Positions 7,243 to 9,945 of a stretch of 9,945 nucleotides of DNA are shown one piece after another. The stretch lies in assembly GCA_025928415.1 (NCBI GenBank), contig JAICJK010000053.1, positions 1 through 9,945 of the forward strand. Reading direction: 5' to 3'. The stretch comes from Solirubrobacteraceae bacterium. GTDB lineage: Bacteria > Actinomycetota > Thermoleophilia > Solirubrobacterales > Solirubrobacteraceae. Under the pieces are notes generated by a model. That model made no database searches. It was not told where the DNA came from and saw nothing but the letters and a program-made list of their open reading frames with translations. Position 1 is the first letter of the stretch. Every line of letters starts with the position of its first letter. A program made the translations under genes and the position numbers.

Positions 7243-7896
7243 CTACCCGCACTTCGCGGCTCCTGCGATCGCACGGTACGCGGCCCCCGGATCGTCCGCC
7301 CCGAAGACGGCCGTGCCGGCGACGAACAGCGTCGCCCCCGCCTCCGCGCAGATCCCGGCCGTGGAGGTGTCGATGCCGCCGTCCACCTCGAGCTCCGTAC
7401 CCGGGGCCAGCAGCGCGGCGATCCGCCGCAGCTTGTCCGGCGAGCGCGCGATGAACGCCTGCCCGCCCCAGCCCGGGTTGACGGTCATGCACAGCGCGAG
7501 GTCCACGTCGAGCTCGCCGTAGACGGTGGGCGGGGTGCCCGGGTTGACCGCCAGGCCGGCGCGGCAGCCCGCCTCGCGGATCGCCTGCACCGTGTAGTGG
7601 ACGTGCGGCGTCGCCTCGGCGTGGAAGGTGATGCCGGTCGCGCCGGCCGCGGCGAAGGCCTCCAGGTGGCGGTCGGGGCGCTCGATCATCAGGTGGACGT
7701 CGAGGTCGACCGCGTCGCCCACGTGCTCGCGCAGCGCGCCGAGGACGGCGGGCCCGAGGGTGATCGGGGGCACGAAGTGGCCGTCCATGACGTCGACGTG
7801 GATCACCGTGGCCCCGGCGGCGAGCACCTCGTCGACCGCGGCCCCCAGGCGCGCGAAGTCGGCGGCGAGGATCGACGGGGCGACGCGCCGGCTCAT
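7243..7896 (-). CDS. rpe: Ribulose-phosphate 3-epimerase
   Basis: This 217-residue cytoplasmic enzyme interconverts ribulose 5-phosphate and xylulose 5-phosphate in the pentose phosphate pathway. It has the usual length and TIM-barrel motifs. Visible are APSILAADF with Ser8, IHVDVMDGHFVP with metal ligand His33 and catalytic base Asp35, VHLM with metal ligand His68, MTVNPGWGGQAF at 137-148 (phosphate-binding loop), and VDGGI with catalytic acid Asp172, followed by the FVAGTAVFGADD phosphate site. The ATG at 7896 overlaps the stop of the zinc-ribbon gene by 4 bases (ATGA), which points to translational coupling. A start 192 bases upstream in the same frame would add only arginine-rich shadow sequence and is rejected. 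Placement after rsmB and fmt is a familiar actinobacterial arrangement. Confidence 0.96.
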   Translation of the reverse strand: MSRRVAPSILAADFARLGAAVDEVLAAGATVIHVDVMDGHFVPPITLGPAVLGALREHVGDAVDLDVHLMIERPDRHLEAFAAAGATGITFHAEATPHVHYTVQAIREAGCRAGLAVNPGTPPTVYGELDVDLALCMTVNPGWGGQAFIARSPDKLRRIAALLAPGTELEVDGGIDTSTAGICAEAGATLFVAGTAVFGADDPGAAYRAIAGAAKCG

Positions 7897-8117
7897 ACCT
7901 CGGCGAGCATCGACTCGCCGCAGTGGTTGCAGGCCACGATGGCGGTGGACGACATGCGCACGATCGTCGAGTGCTCGCCGCAGTTGGGGCAGACCGACAG
8001 CAGCTCGAAGCGGTGCAGGCAGGAGACGCAGCGGTAGCGGCCGGGCAGGTTGGTCGGCCTGAGCCAGGGCTCGCCGCAGTGCGGGCACAGCGGCCCAAGG
8101 TTGACCCCGGCTTCCAC
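7893..8117 (-). CDS. Small protein with two zinc ribbons (four CxxC knuckles)
   Basis: This is a 74-residue protein of unknown role. Four C-x-x-C pairs are seen: Cys11/14 (CPHC), Cys30/33 (CVSC), Cys43/46 (CPNC) and Cys63/66 (CNHC), spaced 15, 9 and 16 residues apart. That spacing fits two zinc ribbons of two knuckles each. From memory the layout resembles the YfgJ-like zinc-ribbon family of small proteins, whose function is not known; this is a resemblance, not a verified match. Zinc ribbons of this kind bind nucleic acid or protein partners. The GTG start at 8117 is ten bases after the rsmB stop, with no clear Shine-Dalgarno sequence, and the stop overlaps the rpe ATG by 4 bases. Its position between ribosome-related genes and rpe suggests steady co-expression with them. 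The gene is clearly real: eight cysteines in perfect pairs would not arise in a shadow frame. Confidence 0.87.
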   Translation of the reverse strand: MEAGVNLGPLCPHCGEPWLRPTNLPGRYRCVSCLHRFELLSVCPNCGEHSTIVRMSSTAIVACNHCGESMLAEV

Positions 8118-8127
8118 GGGCCGGAGT

Positions 8128-9336
8128 CTAGGGAGCCGCCGCCGGGGCGTGCTCGGCGGCGAGGTAGAACCCGTCCGTGCCGTCGCGATGGGGCAGCGTC
8201 TGCTCGCGCTCGGGGCCCGGCAGGCGCTCCTCCGCGGCGTTGATCGTGCAGGTCGAGTAGACCAGGCGCCCGCCGGGCCGCACCGCGGCGCGGGCCGTGG
8301 CCAGCAGCGCGTCCTGCACCAGGACCAGTCCCTCGATCGCCGCGGGGGTCATCCGCCAGCGCAGGTCGGGGTGCGAGCGCAGGGTCCCCAGGCCCGAGCA
8401 CGGCGGGTCGAGCAGCACGCGGTCGAAGGGCCGCTCGGCGCGGAAGCCGCGGGCGTCCGCCTCGACCACGGTGACGCACGTCGCGCGCAGCCGCTCGCAG
8501 GTCGCCCGCAGCGCCCGGGCGCGGCCGGCGTGGCGCTCGACGGCCACGACCTCCCCCCTGTCGCCCATCAGCGCGGCGAGGTGGGTGGTCTTGCCGCCCG
8601 GGGCGGCGCACAGGTCCAGCACGCGGTCCCCGGGCCGCGGCGCGACCATCCGCGCGACGCGCTGGGAGGCCCGGGACTGCGCGACCACCGCCCCGGACCG
8701 CCACGCCTCGGCGGCCACGAGGTCCAGCGGGCCGTCGAGCACCAGCGCCTCGCCCTCGCGCCGGCCGGGCGGCAGCTCGACGCCGGCGGCCTCGGCGTCG
8801 ACGAGCGCGTTGACCCGCAGCGCGCGCTCGGCCGGCTCGTTGTCGGCGGCCAGCAGGGCGCGCGTCTCCTCGGCGCCGAGCTGATCCCACCACAGCCGGA
8901 CCAGCCACTCGGGGTGGCTGTGGCGGATCGCGGCGCCCGCGGGGTCGGCGTCGGAGGGCAGCTCGGCGCCCTCGCGCTGCACGCGGCGCAGGACCGCGTT
9001 GACCAGGCGATGGCCGGGGCTGGGCTTGGCGAGCTCCACGGCCTCGGCGATCGCCGCATGGCCCGGGGTGCGCAGGTAGAGCAGCTCGTAGAGGCCCAGC
9101 CACAGCGCCGCGGCGACCGCGGGGTCGAGCCCGCGCCGGACGTGGCGGGCGGCGATCCAGGCGAGCGTCCCCTGGCGCTGCACGGTCCCGAAGGCGAGCC
9201 GCTTGGCCAGGGCGCGGTCGCGCGGCTCCAACCCGCGCGACTCGCCCTGCAGCGCCCGGTCGGCGTAGGCGCCCTGCTCGAAGACCCGCCGGACGACGGC
9301 GTAGGCGGCCCGCCGCGCCGGGCTCGCGCCGGTCAC
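8128..9336 (-). CDS. rsmB: 16S rRNA (cytosine-967-C5) methyltransferase
   Basis: This 402-residue enzyme uses S-adenosylmethionine to methylate C967 of 16S rRNA. The first 140 residues or so form the NusB-like RNA-binding domain (ARRAAYAVVRRVFEQGAYAD, then GLYELLYL and HRLVNAVLRR). The methyltransferase domain carries VLDLCAAPGGKT at 239-250 (SAM site), a ribose-binding acidic residue in VVAVERH, LLDPPCSGLGTLR at 308-320 with Cys313, and the catalytic cysteine Cys363 in VYSTCTI. Both cysteines of the RNA m5C mechanism are present. The GTG start at 9336 overlaps the fmt stop by 4 bases (GTGA). The same frame is open for 462 more bases, but that shadows fmt. The stretch between Cys363 and the terminal LPHRDGTDGFYLA is shorter than I expect for the family. 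Confidence 0.95.
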   Translation of the reverse strand: MTGASPARRAAYAVVRRVFEQGAYADRALQGESRGLEPRDRALAKRLAFGTVQRQGTLAWIAARHVRRGLDPAVAAALWLGLYELLYLRTPGHAAIAEAVELAKPSPGHRLVNAVLRRVQREGAELPSDADPAGAAIRHSHPEWLVRLWWDQLGAEETRALLAADNEPAERALRVNALVDAEAAGVELPPGRREGEALVLDGPLDLVAAEAWRSGAVVAQSRASQRVARMVAPRPGDRVLDLCAAPGGKTTHLAALMGDRGEVVAVERHAGRARALRATCERLRATCVTVVEADARGFRAERPFDRVLLDPPCSGLGTLRSHPDLRWRMTPAAIEGLVLVQDALLATARAAVRPGGRLVYSTCTINAAEERLPGPEREQTLPHRDGTDGFYLAAEHAPAAAP

Positions 9337-9945
9337 CGGGCGGGGCTGGGCGGGCGGCGCTCGCGGCCGCGCAGCCAGGCCCCAGCCGGCATCGCCCGCC
9401 GTCCCGGCGGCTGGACCTCGAGCAGCTCGAGGTCGCCGTAGAGGACGCGGTCGCCGTCGGCGGTCAGGACGCCGGCGGGCCCGCCCGTCCCGGGCGCGAG
9501 AGCCCGCGCCGCGTGGACGCCGAGCATCCCCTCGGCGCCCAGGTCCACGCGCGCCCCGATGTGCGGGCGCAGCGCGCGCACGACGCGCTCCTGGGCGAGC
9601 GCGGGCGCCGCCGGGTCCAGGGTCCGGTCGGCCGCGGTGATCTTCTCGGCGTAGGTGACGCCGTCGGCGGGCTGCTCGGCGAACGGCGGGCGCTCGTCGA
9701 GCGCGCGGATCAGCAGGTCGCCCGCCAGCGCCTCCAGGCGCTCGGCCAGCGAGGCGTAGTCGTCGTCGGGCGCGATCGGCTCGCGCGCCTGCAGGCACAC
9801 GGGCCCCTCGTCGTAGGCGGCGGTCGGGCGCATGATCGCCACCCCGGTCTCCGTGTCGCCGGCCATGATCGCCCGCTCGACGGGGGCCGCGCCGCGCCAG
9901 CGCGGCAGCAGCGACGGGTGCACGTTGAGCATCGCGAAGTCGGAC
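9333..9945 (-). CDS. fmt: Methionyl-tRNA formyltransferase (partial, 5' end cut by window)
   Basis: Fmt formylates initiator Met-tRNA using 10-formyltetrahydrofolate. The visible 203 residues are about the last two thirds of a protein that is usually a little over 300; the start lies beyond the window. The first complete codons read SDFA, then LNVHPSLLPRWRGAAP, which carries the conserved Asn and catalytic His. Next come GDTETGVAIMRP and YDEGPVCLQ with the conserved Asp, and then VTYAEKI, which leads into the C-terminal tRNA-binding domain. The end, LELLEVQPPGRRAMPAGAWLRGRE, is the usual closing motif. An ATG at 9932 lies inside the conserved core and is not the start. The gene overlaps rsmB by 4 bases. 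Confidence 0.95.
   Translation of the reverse strand, partial: SDFAMLNVHPSLLPRWRGAAPVERAIMAGDTETGVAIMRPTAAYDEGPVCLQAREPIAPDDDYASLAERLEALAGDLLIRALDERPPFAEQPADGVTYAEKITAADRTLDPAAPALAQERVVRALRPHIGARVDLGAEGMLGVHAARALAPGTGGPAGVLTADGDRVLYGDLELLEVQPPGRRAMPAGAWLRGRERRPPSPAR

Noticed and set aside
8050..9441. Plus-strand open frame of 463 codons opposite rsmB and the zinc-ribbon gene
   Set aside because: The same antisense GC effect; it runs across several well-supported genes and shows no motif.
9337..9798. N-terminal extension of the rsmB frame
   Set aside because: This stretch is an out-of-frame reading of fmt. The RsmB family begins with the NusB-like domain right after the GTG at 9336.

Overview
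The window is very G+C-rich DNA (roughly three quarters G+C by eye). Eleven genes lie head to tail on the minus strand, with almost no space between them. Composition, frequent GTG/TTG starts, the fmt-rsmB-rpe order and the protein flavour (an eight-helix HisKA_3 sensor kinase, a LuxR-type regulator, a large FtsX-like exporter) suggest a high-GC actinomycetote. A Thermoleophilia/Solirubrobacterales-like bacterium is my best guess, but that is inference; there is no rRNA or other marker here. I see no mobile element, CRISPR array, tRNA or rRNA, and no sign of recent transfer.

Read in the direction of transcription (high to low coordinates), the window opens with a translation and central-metabolism block. 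It holds fmt (3' two thirds only, cut by the window end), rsmB (16S rRNA m5C967 methyltransferase), a 74-residue protein with four CxxC knuckles, and rpe (ribulose-phosphate 3-epimerase). These genes overlap by 4 bases or are 10 bases apart, so they look like one operon.

After a 45-base gap comes a signalling block: a receiver-only response regulator, a membrane histidine kinase that starts on a TTG inside the preceding stop (TTGA), and a LuxR-type response regulator overlapping the kinase by 16 bases. One kinase sits between two receivers that could compete for its phosphate.

A 79-base gap with a GC-rich hairpin separates this from an ABC exporter of the MacB/LolD-FtsX type: an ATPase of 236 residues and a permease of 846 residues sharing one base (TAGTG). 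The adjacent two-component system may control it, but that is inference from position.

After 50 bases the window ends with fdhD (formate dehydrogenase sulfurtransferase), overlapped by 4 bases by a GNAT acetyltransferase that is cut by the window start. No formate dehydrogenase gene is visible.

Most of this is ordinary housekeeping and regulatory content. The points most worth a second look are the four-knuckle zinc-ribbon protein inside the fmt-rsmB-rpe block, the one-kinase/two-receiver cassette, and an unusually short C-terminal region in RsmB. I found nothing I would call a new biological system.
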